Below, piece after piece: positions 8,573-17,739 of a stretch of DNA of 64,000 nt. A program made the position numbers and the translations under genes. The DNA is taken from positions 39,932-103,931 of the forward strand of contig NZ_JMLS01000028.1 in assembly GCF_000686845.1 (NCBI RefSeq). Reading direction: 5' to 3'. Numbering within the stretch: the stretch's first letter is position 1; every line of letters starts with the position of its first letter. This DNA comes from Paenibacillus sp. UNC451MF (GTDB taxonomy: Bacteria; Bacillota; Bacilli; Paenibacillales; NBRC-103111). Below the pieces are notes generated by a model. It did no database searches and had not been told where the DNA came from. It worked only from the letters and a program-made list of their open reading frames with translations.

Positions 8573-8953
8573 ATGATCAATCAAATCGGTCAAATTATGC
8601 TGTACGTGAACGATCAAGACCAAGCATCACGGTTTTGGACGGAAAAAGTCGGGTTTAGTGTCGTTTCGGAAGAGGACAACGGCCAAGGGATGCGATGGAT
8701 CGAAATTGCCCCGGTGCAAGGTGCTCAAACAACCTTTGTTCTTCACAACAAGCAACTCATTGCCCAGATGCAGCCGGAGCTTAACTTAGGTACGCCTTCA
8801 ATCATGTTTTACACCGACAATCTTGACGGGCTGTACAAGACTTTTAAGGAAAAAGACATTACAGTCGGGGAATTGGTGGACATGCCTTCGGGTCGGGTGT
8901 TCAACTTTGCCGACGATGAGAACAACTACTTTGCGGTTTTGGAAAAGAAGTAA
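8573..8953 (+). CDS. VOC family protein (glyoxalase/bleomycin-resistance fold)
   Basis: 126 residues with two beta-alpha-beta-beta-beta units: MLYVNDQDQASRFWTEKVGF in the first and FYTDNLDGLYKTFKEKDI followed by VFNFADDENNYFAVLE in the second. This is the full length of a VOC subunit. Members act as dioxygenases, isomerases or drug-binding proteins, and the substrate cannot be read from sequence. The gene is alone between DoxX and a terminator. Confidence 0.85.
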   Translation: MINQIGQIMLYVNDQDQASRFWTEKVGFSVVSEEDNGQGMRWIEIAPVQGAQTTFVLHNKQLIAQMQPELNLGTPSIMFYTDNLDGLYKTFKEKDITVGELVDMPSGRVFNFADDENNYFAVLEKK

Positions 8954-9039
8954 CTTGGCGTTCGTTGGATTACAACGGCGTGTAAGTGTTTACGTTAAAC
9001 ACTTGTGAACAGGTTGACGATAGGATTGATATATATAAA

Positions 9040-9067
9040 ACATCGCCATTGATGGTGATGTTTTTTT
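9040..9067 (+). terminator. Intrinsic terminator after the VOC gene
   Basis: CATCGCCA-TTGA-TGGTGATG forms an 8-bp stem with one G-T pair, followed by seven T. The rest of the 335-base gap to 9288 is A/T-rich and shows nothing else I can name. Confidence 0.85.
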
Positions 9068-9288
9068 ATGTTTATCTAACTTGCCCTCTAACACCAGCAC
9101 ATAGAAAAATGAAACAAAATGCATCCCATATGAAATAATACTGCATGTGCAGGCTTCCCCCTCCTTTGTATAATGAAATAGATCTGAGAAAAAATATCGT
9201 GGGCTGGCCGCTTCAGGTTTTAAACAGTCTCGTATACATCCTTATTTGCCCAGCTTACAGTTCATAAAAAGAAGGAAGAGGGTACGAT

Positions 9289-10692
9289 ATGGAAACGCGT
9301 TCAGAAAGACAAGTAATGAAAACGCAAGTGCTTGTTCTTGGTGGTGGTGCCGGGGGAGTTGGTGCAGCAATTTCAGCAGCGCGTGAGGGAGCTGAGACCA
9401 TTTTAGTGGATCGCCAAGGCTTTTTAGGCGGAAATATGACTATAGGCTTACCTCTACTAGCATTTTTGGATGCCCAAGGTCGTCAGGTAACAAGAGGTTT
9501 ACCTCAAGAGATTGTGGATCGTTTGATTGAATTGGGTGGTTCATTCGGACATAGAGAATGCCCGTTACATAATTCAACTACAGTGATTGACCCTAATTTA
9601 ATGAAAATCGTAATCTTTGAAAAAATTAAGCAATATGGAGTACGTCCTTTATTGCATTGTGAGATTATTGGAACTAATGTTGAAAACGGTGAACTAAAAT
9701 CAGTTATTTTAAAAGGGAAAGGGAAGGAAATAGAAATATTCGCCGATGTGTTTGTTGATGCGACAGGGGATGGTGATGTTGCATTTATGGCGGGAGCCGA
9801 GTATGAAAAGGGGCAATATGCGAATGGAGAAACTCAACCGCCTACGTTAATGTTTACTGTAGGAGGCTTTAATTTAGAGAGATTTATGGATTTCTTAGAA
9901 GAGCATCCTGAAGAATTAAAACACGGAACATCCATGAAAATTCGTCCTGGCTATACAGCTGATTTTTTGCGTGCAAGTGAAAATCATGTTTTTGTTGGAT
10001 TAAAAAATACGATTACTAAGCTTAGAAAAGAAGGAAAGTGCCCTATTGATCGAGACACCATTATTTATATCAACTTGCCTAGAGAAGGGTATATTGCTTT
10101 AAATTGTATTCGCATACTGAACTTTGATGGTACAAAAATTGAAGAGTTAAGTAGAGGCGAAATCGAATCAAACTTACAAATTATACCTCTAATTAATATG
10201 TTAAAAGAAAATATACCCGGTTTTGAACATATTTATTTATCCTCTATAGCGCCATTCTTGGGTATTCGTGAAACACGCCGAATTTTAGGCAAGCAAATGA
10301 TACGCGAGGAAGCAGCAGTAAATGGAGTTATTCCTGAAGACACTATCGCATTAGGATCCTATATTATTGATATTCATAGTGGTTCAGGAGATTCAACCCT
10401 TATTAGATCACTTACGGGTCCTTATGGTATAACGTACGGAGCAACCATTTCTAAAGATGTTAAACGACTAATGTTAAGCGGACGTTGTATAAGTGTGGAT
10501 CCCGTAGTATTTGGTTCTTCTCGAGTTATGCCTACTTGTATGGCTGTTGGTGAAGGTGTGGGTATTGGTGCTGCTTTAGCTGTACAGCAAAATAGGGCTC
10601 CCGAAGATGTAGATGTCCAGTCTATAAGGCAAAAATTACGAGAGTATGGAGCCATACTTTCATTAGAAGATGATAATGTTGTGAAGGCGTAA
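9289..10692 (+). CDS. FAD-dependent oxidoreductase
   Basis: 467 residues. The N-terminal dinucleotide-binding motif VLGGGAGGVGAAISAAREG (about 17-35) is followed by ILVDRQGFLGGN, and a second FAD contact (DVFVDATGDGDVAFMAGAEYE) lies near 155-175. The C-terminal GIRETRRILG and LSGRCISVD, then GEGVGIGAALA, fit the FAD_oxidored (PF12831-like) family. The substrate is unknown. Methionine 10 is an alternative start, but the GGAAGAGGG site suits the first ATG. The gene looks more A/T-rich than the metallo-hydrolase that follows, which may mean a separate origin. Confidence 0.82.
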   Translation: METRSERQVMKTQVLVLGGGAGGVGAAISAAREGAETILVDRQGFLGGNMTIGLPLLAFLDAQGRQVTRGLPQEIVDRLIELGGSFGHRECPLHNSTTVIDPNLMKIVIFEKIKQYGVRPLLHCEIIGTNVENGELKSVILKGKGKEIEIFADVFVDATGDGDVAFMAGAEYEKGQYANGETQPPTLMFTVGGFNLERFMDFLEEHPEELKHGTSMKIRPGYTADFLRASENHVFVGLKNTITKLRKEGKCPIDRDTIIYINLPREGYIALNCIRILNFDGTKIEELSRGEIESNLQIIPLINMLKENIPGFEHIYLSSIAPFLGIRETRRILGKQMIREEAAVNGVIPEDTIALGSYIIDIHSGSGDSTLIRSLTGPYGITYGATISKDVKRLMLSGRCISVDPVVFGSSRVMPTCMAVGEGVGIGAALAVQQNRAPEDVDVQSIRQKLREYGAILSLEDDNVVKA

Positions 10693-10726
10693 TTAGAAAC
10701 TATTATAAATTGGGGAGGCGGTCATT

Positions 10727-12142
10727 TTGCAGGAAGGTCAATTGAGTTTTTGGGGCGGCGTAGGCAAGTCTGGGGGGGTGCAGGTACTTTACGGCAAAGG
10801 GAAGCAGGCTGTATTATTCGATTTCGGAGTCGAGCACAGCAGTCTTCTCTTTCCTAAACAGCTGACGTTATATGAACCGGTAGGTGCGACACCTGGCCGC
10901 GAGCTTCGTCAATTTTTGCTCGGTGGAATGACCGCGCCGATGCTTGAGCTGTACGATCCCGAGCACATTAAAGGACTGGATGCGGCAAAGGTACGGAGTG
11001 CTTGGGGAGACATCGAATTGCCCCAATATGAGAGGATTGCTCTGTTTATCGGACATATGCACACGGATCATATGGCGGTACTTCCTTATGTTCACCCAGA
11101 TATCCCAGTATACATGAACTTTGACGCTCATTCCTTGTTCCGGGGCATGGTTGCAGGCGGCCATAGTTTGGATACCAAAGCTCGGATAAAAGCATGCGAC
11201 GATTTGAGCGTCATCGATTTCGGTGAATTTACGATGCAAATTGTCGAGATGGATCATAATGCGACAGGAGCGGCGGGGATTATTATTGATGACGGCACCC
11301 ACAAAATCGCTTATACGGGAGATTGGCGCCGTCAAGGCAAGCATCCCGAACGGATTGACCGGTTCATCGAGTTGTGCCGCGACAAGCAGATTGATTTGTT
11401 GATTACCGAAGGAACACGTCTTGCATCCGATCCGTCTGTCGTACCTTCCTACCAGATGACCGAAGATGAATTATTGTCCCGCTTCTCGGAAATTGTAGAC
11501 AATGCGGACGGGCTCGTGTACTTGCAGATGTCACCGCGGGACCTGGAGAGGATGGCAAATATGATTGCTATTGCTGCAGAGAAAGGACGCAAGGTCGCCA
11601 TGGAGGCTTCTCATGCTGTCATTTGGTATACTGCGAATCGCGAAGGCCTGCGTATTCTCGAAGGCCATCCCTCCCATAACGCGGTGATCCGAATCGTCGA
11701 CGCCACGGTGACGGATGGCATGGCGGTTCCTTATGAAACGATCTCTCTGGAAGAAATGGCTGAAAGTAAGAACGAGTATGTGTACTTCTTCAAATTTCCC
11801 GACCTTGCCCATATGATTGAATTGGAAACACTCGGCGATTTACAGGAACGGTCACATTTCATTCAATCGGATTACAGCGTTAAGCTTGATCATGTCGATG
11901 TAGCTAAATATTTGAAGAAGTTCGGTATCACCGGATATTCCTTGTCCAATGGGGGGCACGCCCATCCCGAGGCGATATCCGACATGATCGAACAGATTGC
12001 GCCCAAAGCGGTTATTACGCTTCACACCCGTTATCCGGACTCGCAAAACACGAGAGGGATTAAAGCCTATTATCCAAAAAAAGGGGAGACCATCTCGGTG
12101 TCTTCCATCATTACAGCCACTGTCGCTGTCGGAAACGAATGA
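10727..12142 (+). CDS. Metallo-beta-lactamase-fold hydrolase with beta-CASP features (RNase J-like)
   Basis: 471 residues, TTG start behind GGGGAGG. The zinc motif HMHTDH and later metal ligands (MDHNATG, YTGDWR) are intact. ITEGT resembles beta-CASP motif A and the C-terminal NGGHAHPE the last beta-CASP/RMMBL histidine, so the layout is that of RNase J/CPSF-type nucleases. It is shorter than RNase J (about 555 residues) and lacks its C-terminal domain. It could be an RNA or DNA nuclease or a hydrolase of another phosphodiester. It sits between the FAD oxidoreductase and a phosphatase with short gaps. Confidence 0.83.
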   Translation: MQEGQLSFWGGVGKSGGVQVLYGKGKQAVLFDFGVEHSSLLFPKQLTLYEPVGATPGRELRQFLLGGMTAPMLELYDPEHIKGLDAAKVRSAWGDIELPQYERIALFIGHMHTDHMAVLPYVHPDIPVYMNFDAHSLFRGMVAGGHSLDTKARIKACDDLSVIDFGEFTMQIVEMDHNATGAAGIIIDDGTHKIAYTGDWRRQGKHPERIDRFIELCRDKQIDLLITEGTRLASDPSVVPSYQMTEDELLSRFSEIVDNADGLVYLQMSPRDLERMANMIAIAAEKGRKVAMEASHAVIWYTANREGLRILEGHPSHNAVIRIVDATVTDGMAVPYETISLEEMAESKNEYVYFFKFPDLAHMIELETLGDLQERSHFIQSDYSVKLDHVDVAKYLKKFGITGYSLSNGGHAHPEAISDMIEQIAPKAVITLHTRYPDSQNTRGIKAYYPKKGETISVSSIITATVAVGNE

Positions 12143-12187
12143 TACGGCAGTGGGTTGCACTATAAATGACTAAGGGAGAAGAATTTG

Positions 12188-12769
12188 ATGACCACGATTA
12201 CTTTCGTTAGACATGGCATTACCGATCATAATATAGAGCAGAGAGCTCAGGGACACACTCAAAATCCGCTGAATGAGACAGGGAGAGTACAAGCAGCACT
12301 AGTTGCGAAGAGACTCTCTGATGAGCAGTGGGATGTATTTATTTCCAGCGATTTAAAGCGAGCGCGTGAAACCGCCGAAATCATTTCCGACGAGATAGGT
12401 AAACCTGTCGACTTCTTCGATGAACGTCTGAGGGAAATGGATAGAGGCAAGATTGCTGATACGATTGAATCAGAGCGGATCGAGAGGTGGGGGGCCAATT
12501 GGAGATTACTCGATATGGGCCAAGAAACCAATGAGTCGATGAGGTCCCGTGGCATGAGCTTCATTGAGGATATCGCTTCGCAGTTTGTAGGCAAGAAGGT
12601 TCTTGTCGTTACTCATGGTTATTTTCTGGGTCAAACCTTAAAGGAGCTGATGAAGGACGAGTCTACCGGAAACGACATGAGCAATACTTCCGTAACGACT
12701 ATTGAGCATAACGGTAAGCAGTGGGAGTTTTTGCTATATGATTGCATCAAACACCTCCCTGAGAAATAA
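12188..12769 (+). CDS. Histidine phosphatase family protein (phosphoglycerate mutase-like)
   Basis: 193 residues with the catalytic FVRHGITDHN motif (His9) and the matching C-terminal VVTHGYFLG histidine; the acid pocket RLREMDRG is also present. Such enzymes remove phosphate from sugars, nucleotides or cofactor precursors such as alpha-ribazole phosphate. The ATG at 12188 is chosen over the TTG three bases upstream because its spacing from the GGGAG site is better. It follows the metallo-hydrolase by about 45 bases and is probably co-transcribed. Confidence 0.85.
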   Translation: MTTITFVRHGITDHNIEQRAQGHTQNPLNETGRVQAALVAKRLSDEQWDVFISSDLKRARETAEIISDEIGKPVDFFDERLREMDRGKIADTIESERIERWGANWRLLDMGQETNESMRSRGMSFIEDIASQFVGKKVLVVTHGYFLGQTLKELMKDESTGNDMSNTSVTTIEHNGKQWEFLLYDCIKHLPEK

Positions 12770-12784
12770 TGTTGGAAAAAGAGT

Positions 12785-12825
12785 AAAAGAGCCGACCACC
12801 TATTGCCAAGACGGCCGGCTCTTTT
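12785..12825. terminator. Bidirectional terminator
   Basis: AAAAGAGCCG and CGGCTCTTTT form a perfect 10-bp stem with T on the plus side and T (from the A run) on the minus side. It separates the convergent phosphatase and AraC genes and can serve both. Confidence 0.8.
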
Positions 12826-12868
12826 TAGTCAGGTATAATCGCTCGCTGCACGGCAATATGAAGAGAAC

Positions 12869-13684
12869 CTATACCCGATTCTGTTCGCGATATTTCGTTG
12901 GGCTCATGCCCATGTTTTGAGCAAACACGCGGCTTAAATAGAAGCCGTTCTCATAACCGCAGCTGGTGGCGATTTGATTCAGCGTCAAATCCGTATCGAG
13001 CAGCAATCCAGCTGCTTTACGGATTCGTAATGATTTAACGAAATCCGATGGGGTCATGCGGAACGATTTACGGAAGCGACGTGTAAACTGGACGTGGCTA
13101 AGTCCAAGCAAACTGGAAAGCTCGCTCATCCCGAATGGGATATGAGCATGCTGGTATAGCCATTCTGCTGCCCGGTTCATAAGCGTATCCTCCGAATCCG
13201 CTAGTCGTGCCAGCTCATCTTGCTGATGCTCACCCTCCCAAACCTCGCAAGTGAGCTGCCATATATCATTTAGAATCATTTGTTTACGCAGGGCTCTTCG
13301 CGGATCGACCGCGAGATGTAGCTTGCGTAAATAGGCGAAGTTTGAAGCCAGCCGTTTGCGGTCCGTCGGGTGCGATTTGACAGATGGCAGCAATGGCGCG
13401 AGCTCCGTCTGTTGTTTGCCGGTAAACTCGAAGCCGATAAGATGAAGTTCCAATGGCGACACCATTTCACGATGAAACATGTACCCCGGCGGACAGTAAA
13501 TAAGCTCCCCAGCGCCTATTTCACCGCTTTCCGCTCCTATCCGAAACCGGAATTTGCCCGATTCAACTATAAACAGCATCCAAATGGGATAGGAATCCGC
13601 GTTCATTTCAAACTTCTCTTTGCGTTCGAAATATGTATGTGAAAACATAATTAGCGACTGTTCCCACAATGCTGGAGCATCCAT
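12869..13684 (-). CDS. AraC-family transcriptional regulator with cupin-type sensor domain
   Basis: 271 residues. The N-terminal half has a cupin-like pattern (IGAGELIYCPPGYMFHREM), the usual sugar-sensing arm domain. The C-terminal about 100 residues hold the two helix-turn-helix units (MSELSSLLGLSHVQFTRRFRKSF and LNQIATSCGYENGFYLSRVFAQNMGMSPTKYR, cut here for length). It is divergent from the solute-binding lipoprotein gene, so it most likely controls that gene in response to a carbohydrate. Confidence 0.88.
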   Translation of the reverse strand: MDAPALWEQSLIMFSHTYFERKEKFEMNADSYPIWMLFIVESGKFRFRIGAESGEIGAGELIYCPPGYMFHREMVSPLELHLIGFEFTGKQQTELAPLLPSVKSHPTDRKRLASNFAYLRKLHLAVDPRRALRKQMILNDIWQLTCEVWEGEHQQDELARLADSEDTLMNRAAEWLYQHAHIPFGMSELSSLLGLSHVQFTRRFRKSFRMTPSDFVKSLRIRKAAGLLLDTDLTLNQIATSCGYENGFYLSRVFAQNMGMSPTKYREQNRV

Positions 13685-13796
13685 AGATGCATCGGCTCCT
13701 TTATCGAAATAAAGTATATTGTACTTGAACTAACACTGCATGTTCAATAAATTTTTTATGCAGCACGAAAAGGAAGCTAATTAATGGACGAAATAT

Positions 13797-13812
13797 TAGA
13801 AAGCGATTACAT
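13797..13812 (+). promoter_or_regulatory. Candidate cre site (CcpA catabolite repression)
   Basis: TAGAAAGCGATTACAT matches the cre consensus WTGWAANCGNTNWCAW at every position but the second. It lies 70-85 bases upstream of the binding-protein start in the divergent intergenic region, which suits carbon catabolite control. Confidence 0.6.
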
Positions 13813-13880
13813 TTCTTGCGCGTGGACCAAATTATCAAGATTCAGTAAGAATAATGATCAAGAGAAGGGAAGGGTTAACG

Positions 13881-15188
13881 TTGAAAACTTGGAAAACGTT
13901 TATAGCACTATCCTTGATGATTATTGCAGCAGGCTGCGGGGAGGATGAAGCAGCGCAAAAGATAGCGAGCGAACAAACACAAGCCCCCCCGGCAAAAGTC
14001 GTGGATACTACGCCTGTTACGCTTAAGTTTGCCGTTCATTTGCCCATAACCGAAGAATTTAAGCGGCTCTATATCGAGCCGGTCGCCAAGAAATACCCCC
14101 ATATTACGCTCGAACTTGTGACTGCCAACTCATTTAAGACATACGATACGTTGATTGCGGCTGGTGAGCTTCCAGACCTCTATATCTCTTTTAACGGTAA
14201 CATGCCGGGGTTAAAAGAGCGTGGGCTTAACATGGACATGAAAGCACTTTTTCAACAAAATAAAGTGGACTTGAGCCGATTCGCACAAAACTATCTGGAC
14301 GATATTCAATATGCCGCAACCGAAAAAGGCGAATTATATGGCTTGCCGATAGAAGCGGGATTTCATGCACTGTATTATAACAAGGAAATTTTCGATAAAT
14401 TCGGCGTCCCTTATCCTAAGGATGGAATGACCATGGAGGATGCCTTGGAGCTTGCCAAGAAGCTGACAAGGATCGATAACGGTGTTCAGTATCGCGGTTG
14501 GGATTTGGGGAGCATCGTGAGAATGGCTCAACCTCTTGGACTGGAATATTTGGACCATAAAACGGAGAAAGCGATAACGTCAAGTGAAGGCTGGAAACGC
14601 GTGTTCGAATTGGGGAAGCAAATTTATTCGATCCCGGGCAACGAACCATCCAAAGATCCGAATAAGAACAGAGTAAATGGATTCATCAAGGACCGCACGA
14701 TTGCTATGCTGAATGAAACCAACTTGTTCTCACGGCTTAAAGAGGCGGAGCAAGAGGGACTCAACTGGGATGTCGTGCAGCATCCATTCTACAAGGATGT
14801 GCCGAATGTATACGGAAATTCAACCGTTTATATGGTAGGAGCGGTTCCGACAACCAAACACATGGACCAAGTGCTTCAGGTTATCGAGGTGTTAACCTCC
14901 GATGAAGTCCAGATGAACGTCTCCAAAGCAGGCAGCGTTTCTCCACTTAAGAACGAGGCCATACAGAAAGCGTTCGGTCAGAACGATCCTTCCCTGAAAA
15001 ATAAAAATGTGACCGGTATTGTAAAAAGCAAACCTGTGAAATACCCAATCTACTTATATAGGGAAATCGCCGAACCTCTTACTACGAAAAAGTTTGATGT
15101 TTTCCTGAAAGACTCAGGGGATGTGAACACGGTGTTGAGAGAGCTTGACGAGGAGATTAATAAAGCAGTCCAAATTGAAATGAAATAA
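13881..15188 (+). CDS. Orphan extracellular solute-binding lipoprotein (family 1, sugar type)
   Basis: 435 residues from the TTG at 13881, chosen because GAAGGGAAGGG lies six bases upstream and the peptide then begins with a proper lipoprotein signal (KTWKTF, hydrophobic core, AAGC). An ATG at 13854 in the same frame lacks a site. The body matches carbohydrate-binding proteins of ABC importers (LPDLYISFNGN, YGLPIEAGFHALYYNKEIFDKFG). No permease or ATPase genes follow; the unit ends at a terminator. It must borrow a transporter encoded elsewhere or act as a sensor. Confidence 0.85.
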   Translation: MKTWKTFIALSLMIIAAGCGEDEAAQKIASEQTQAPPAKVVDTTPVTLKFAVHLPITEEFKRLYIEPVAKKYPHITLELVTANSFKTYDTLIAAGELPDLYISFNGNMPGLKERGLNMDMKALFQQNKVDLSRFAQNYLDDIQYAATEKGELYGLPIEAGFHALYYNKEIFDKFGVPYPKDGMTMEDALELAKKLTRIDNGVQYRGWDLGSIVRMAQPLGLEYLDHKTEKAITSSEGWKRVFELGKQIYSIPGNEPSKDPNKNRVNGFIKDRTIAMLNETNLFSRLKEAEQEGLNWDVVQHPFYKDVPNVYGNSTVYMVGAVPTTKHMDQVLQVIEVLTSDEVQMNVSKAGSVSPLKNEAIQKAFGQNDPSLKNKNVTGIVKSKPVKYPIYLYREIAEPLTTKKFDVFLKDSGDVNTVLRELDEEINKAVQIEMK

Positions 15189-15233
15189 AGGGTAGAATAA
15201 ATATAATATTTTGTGAAATACGCACTTTCGCTT

Positions 15234-15265
15234 AATCCGCAGGATGATACCTGTGGATTTTTTTT
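15234..15265 (+). terminator. Intrinsic terminator after the binding-protein gene
   Basis: AATCCGCAGG and CCTGTGGATT (one G-T pair) enclose a 6-base loop and are followed by a T run. Confidence 0.88.
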
Positions 15266-15778
15266 CATTTAATAATAAGTGATGAAGGGATCTGCAAAAG
15301 AATAAGTTTACATAATTAATTATATGTCAACTTTATGGGGCGGACTTTATGCGAACACCCATTATCGACCGTATGCCAGAACACAAGGCTTCAACAAGGT
15401 TGTAGAGGTATATCTTTGTTCAAGCCTTTTTCTTAAATCAGGTTTTGCTTGATTTTTATCGATATAATCCATCGAGAATTGAGACCAACGCCTTTTGCCA
15501 CATTTTATAAGAATGTCTATAATACTAATATTCCATCCCGGCTTTCAAAGAAAGCGACCGTGTGACTTCGATCTGGTCCATTCGAACCGGAATGCGGACT
15601 GCCTACTCTCCGTGGACATCCACTGAACCAAACTCTATCACTTTGTTAGAGTGAAGCGTTAAAGTGTATGGTGGATCCAAAACCAATGGAGTTAAAGAGA
15701 GGTGATGATATGAGAAAGAAAAGAAAAAGATTAGTCACTCATTTTATCTGCAGCACTTGTCACATCGGAGGTGAATTG
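15266..15778. other. Intergenic region with a possible gene remnant on the minus strand
   Basis: About 510 bases without a supported gene. On the minus strand an open frame of about 60 codons without a start runs from near 15544 to a stop at 15362; part of it (IDILIKCGKRRWSQFSMDYI) looks protein-like but I do not recognise it. The rest shows no clear structure. Confidence 0.3.
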
Positions 15779-17182
15779 ATGATTCGAAGGTCTATCTTAC
15801 TAATTGTAATGTTTATCATATTCCTTGTTGGTTGTGGTGATGAACCAGTAAAGAATGCCTCAAAAAAACAGGACACATCAGATTCAAGTCAAAGCAAAGC
15901 AACCCTAGAAATTCAGACCCCGACAGATTCAGTTCAAAGTGAACCCAACCCGGAAATTCAGAGCCCAGTGGAATCAAAGCAAATTGAAACTCAGACTTCC
16001 TTAACAGATGAACAAATATTAATGAAACCTCCGGGACGGTTTGCTGGTTCAAATTATAATGAACAGAATGTTCAGGAGGCACTGGATCAATTACCAAGTA
16101 ATTTGACAGCTGATCAATATAAGGAAGAACTCCTCCTCCTATTGGCTGAAGACTATCGCACTTATGTGACCACTTTCATTAATTTTGAAACCGAAGTTAA
16201 AGTGGATAATCAACGACCTGATGATAAGATTACATTACCGACAAGTAAGAAGTTACACATTTCAATCTTACTTGATGCCAGTGGCAGCATGAAAGCAGAG
16301 ATCAGTGGCAAATCAAAAATGGATTCTGCAAAAGAAGCTATTCAGAGCTTTGCAGACAAATTACCCCAAAATGCAGAGGTATCATTACGGGTATATGGAC
16401 ATAAAGGAACAGGAGATCAGAAAGATAAACAATTATCATGTAACAGTACAGAAGAAATCTTTCATGGTCAAGGCGAGCAGACAAATCAAATAAAAGAGGC
16501 ACTTCAAGGTGTAAACGCAGCAGGATGGACACCTATTGCGAATGCTCTGAAATCTGTAAAACAAGATATTAATCCTGAGACAACCGATTCGATTGTATAT
16601 GTGGTAAGTGATGGAATTGAAACATGTGAAGGTAATCCAGTACAGATTGCAAAAGAACTTAATCAATCAAAAGTTAAGACAGTTGTGAATATTATTGGTT
16701 TTGATGTGGATAATGAAGGACAAAAACTGCTTCGGCAGGTTGCTACATCTGGTGGTGGAGAATTTACTTCCGTTGATAATGACGAAGCGCTAAAAAAATA
16801 TCTGAATAAAACGTATGATAAATTACGAGGCGAGTGGACGATATGGAAAGAAAAAGGAGCAGGAGAGGCCAATATACAAAAAGAACAGAAACAGGGAACA
16901 ATCAATAAAACACAAGAAGCGATGCAAGGTTTAGTGAACAAAGAACATTCTAATCTGCTAGCAGCCCTTAAGTATTTAGAAACTAAAAACTTAAATGCTT
17001 TCCCACGTAGCGAGCTCTTTAAAAAGATTACTGAACGCCAGAATTTCGCATGGAAATATGCTCGCGATACCGGGAAGCATTTATATGACGAAGTATCTAA
17101 AAGTGGAAATAAGGTTTATAGCGATATAGTGGATGAAGGAAAAAAGAATGTCGATGATTTGACTAATAAAAAAATTAATTAA
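15779..17182 (+). CDS. VWA-domain lipoprotein
   Basis: 467 residues from the ATG at 15779, chosen because GGAGGTG precedes it and the peptide begins MIRRSILLIVMFIIFLVGC, a lipoprotein signal with Cys19. A Ser/Thr/Gln/Pro-rich linker follows (about 20-80). The von Willebrand A domain (about 157-350) has the metal-site motif DASGS (166-170), the GWTPIANAL threonine loop and the VSDGIE aspartate, so metal binding looks intact. The C-terminal about 100 residues are charged and helical. It resembles secreted VWA proteins such as YwmC/YwmD of Bacillus but is longer. It stands alone. Confidence 0.82.
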   Translation: MIRRSILLIVMFIIFLVGCGDEPVKNASKKQDTSDSSQSKATLEIQTPTDSVQSEPNPEIQSPVESKQIETQTSLTDEQILMKPPGRFAGSNYNEQNVQEALDQLPSNLTADQYKEELLLLLAEDYRTYVTTFINFETEVKVDNQRPDDKITLPTSKKLHISILLDASGSMKAEISGKSKMDSAKEAIQSFADKLPQNAEVSLRVYGHKGTGDQKDKQLSCNSTEEIFHGQGEQTNQIKEALQGVNAAGWTPIANALKSVKQDINPETTDSIVYVVSDGIETCEGNPVQIAKELNQSKVKTVVNIIGFDVDNEGQKLLRQVATSGGGEFTSVDNDEALKKYLNKTYDKLRGEWTIWKEKGAGEANIQKEQKQGTINKTQEAMQGLVNKEHSNLLAALKYLETKNLNAFPRSELFKKITERQNFAWKYARDTGKHLYDEVSKSGNKVYSDIVDEGKKNVDDLTNKKIN

Positions 17183-17253
17183 CAGCTGCGGCGGAATGGC
17201 CTATGCTTAAACCACTAACAGGTTGACTATATAAACTCTATATTTAAACAATC

Positions 17254-17282
17254 ACACCGCCACCAAAAGGCGGTGTTTTTTT
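17254..17282 (+). terminator. Intrinsic terminator after the VWA gene
   Basis: CACCGCC and GGCGGTG form a perfect stem with an ACCAAAA loop and a T7 tail. Confidence 0.9.
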
Positions 17283-17387
17283 ATATTTTGGGGATTTAGC
17301 ATCTCCTGCCGCGTTTTGCAAAAAATTTTCTCATTAAATTCTCATTTTACTGAATTATACTAAACCCACGGAGGAGGGAGGCACAAA

Positions 17388-17684
17388 ATGAACGATTTCC
17401 TGCTGGTTCAGATTCAGCACTATGGCTATGCAGCATGTTCTGTTGTCCACCGCTTTAGGCATTATAGGACTGCCAACTCCGATTGAAATCTTGCTGTTGA
17501 TCGCAGGTTTCATCACTGCTCAATCTCATCTGCCAGTTCAGAGTATCATAGCTCGCTGAATTTAGCTCATCATCATCTTCCGACAGCCTTGTTATTGCTG
17601 GTTATTGGTGCCGTTGTGCTCTTTTTAAGAACTCCGGGGTTCAAGATGAGGCCAGTTGGGAATAAAAGAGCTTATAACAAGTGA
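17388..17684 (+). pseudogene. DedA-family membrane protein remnant
   Basis: A strong GGAGGAGGGAGG site leads into MNDFLLVQIQHYGYAA, the typical DedA start. The frame then shifts, and the expected continuation LLSTALGIIGLPTPIEILLL appears in another frame. The central part of the protein is missing, and a C-terminal piece (LLLLVIGAVVLFLRTP) follows in a further frame to a stop at 17684. DedA proteins include undecaprenyl-phosphate flippases. The remnant lies 55 bases before a response regulator gene. Confidence 0.7.
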
Positions 17685-17739
17685 AATGAAAGCTAAACGA
17701 TCGCACCGATATATGATGAAACAAAGGAAGAACTAGAAG

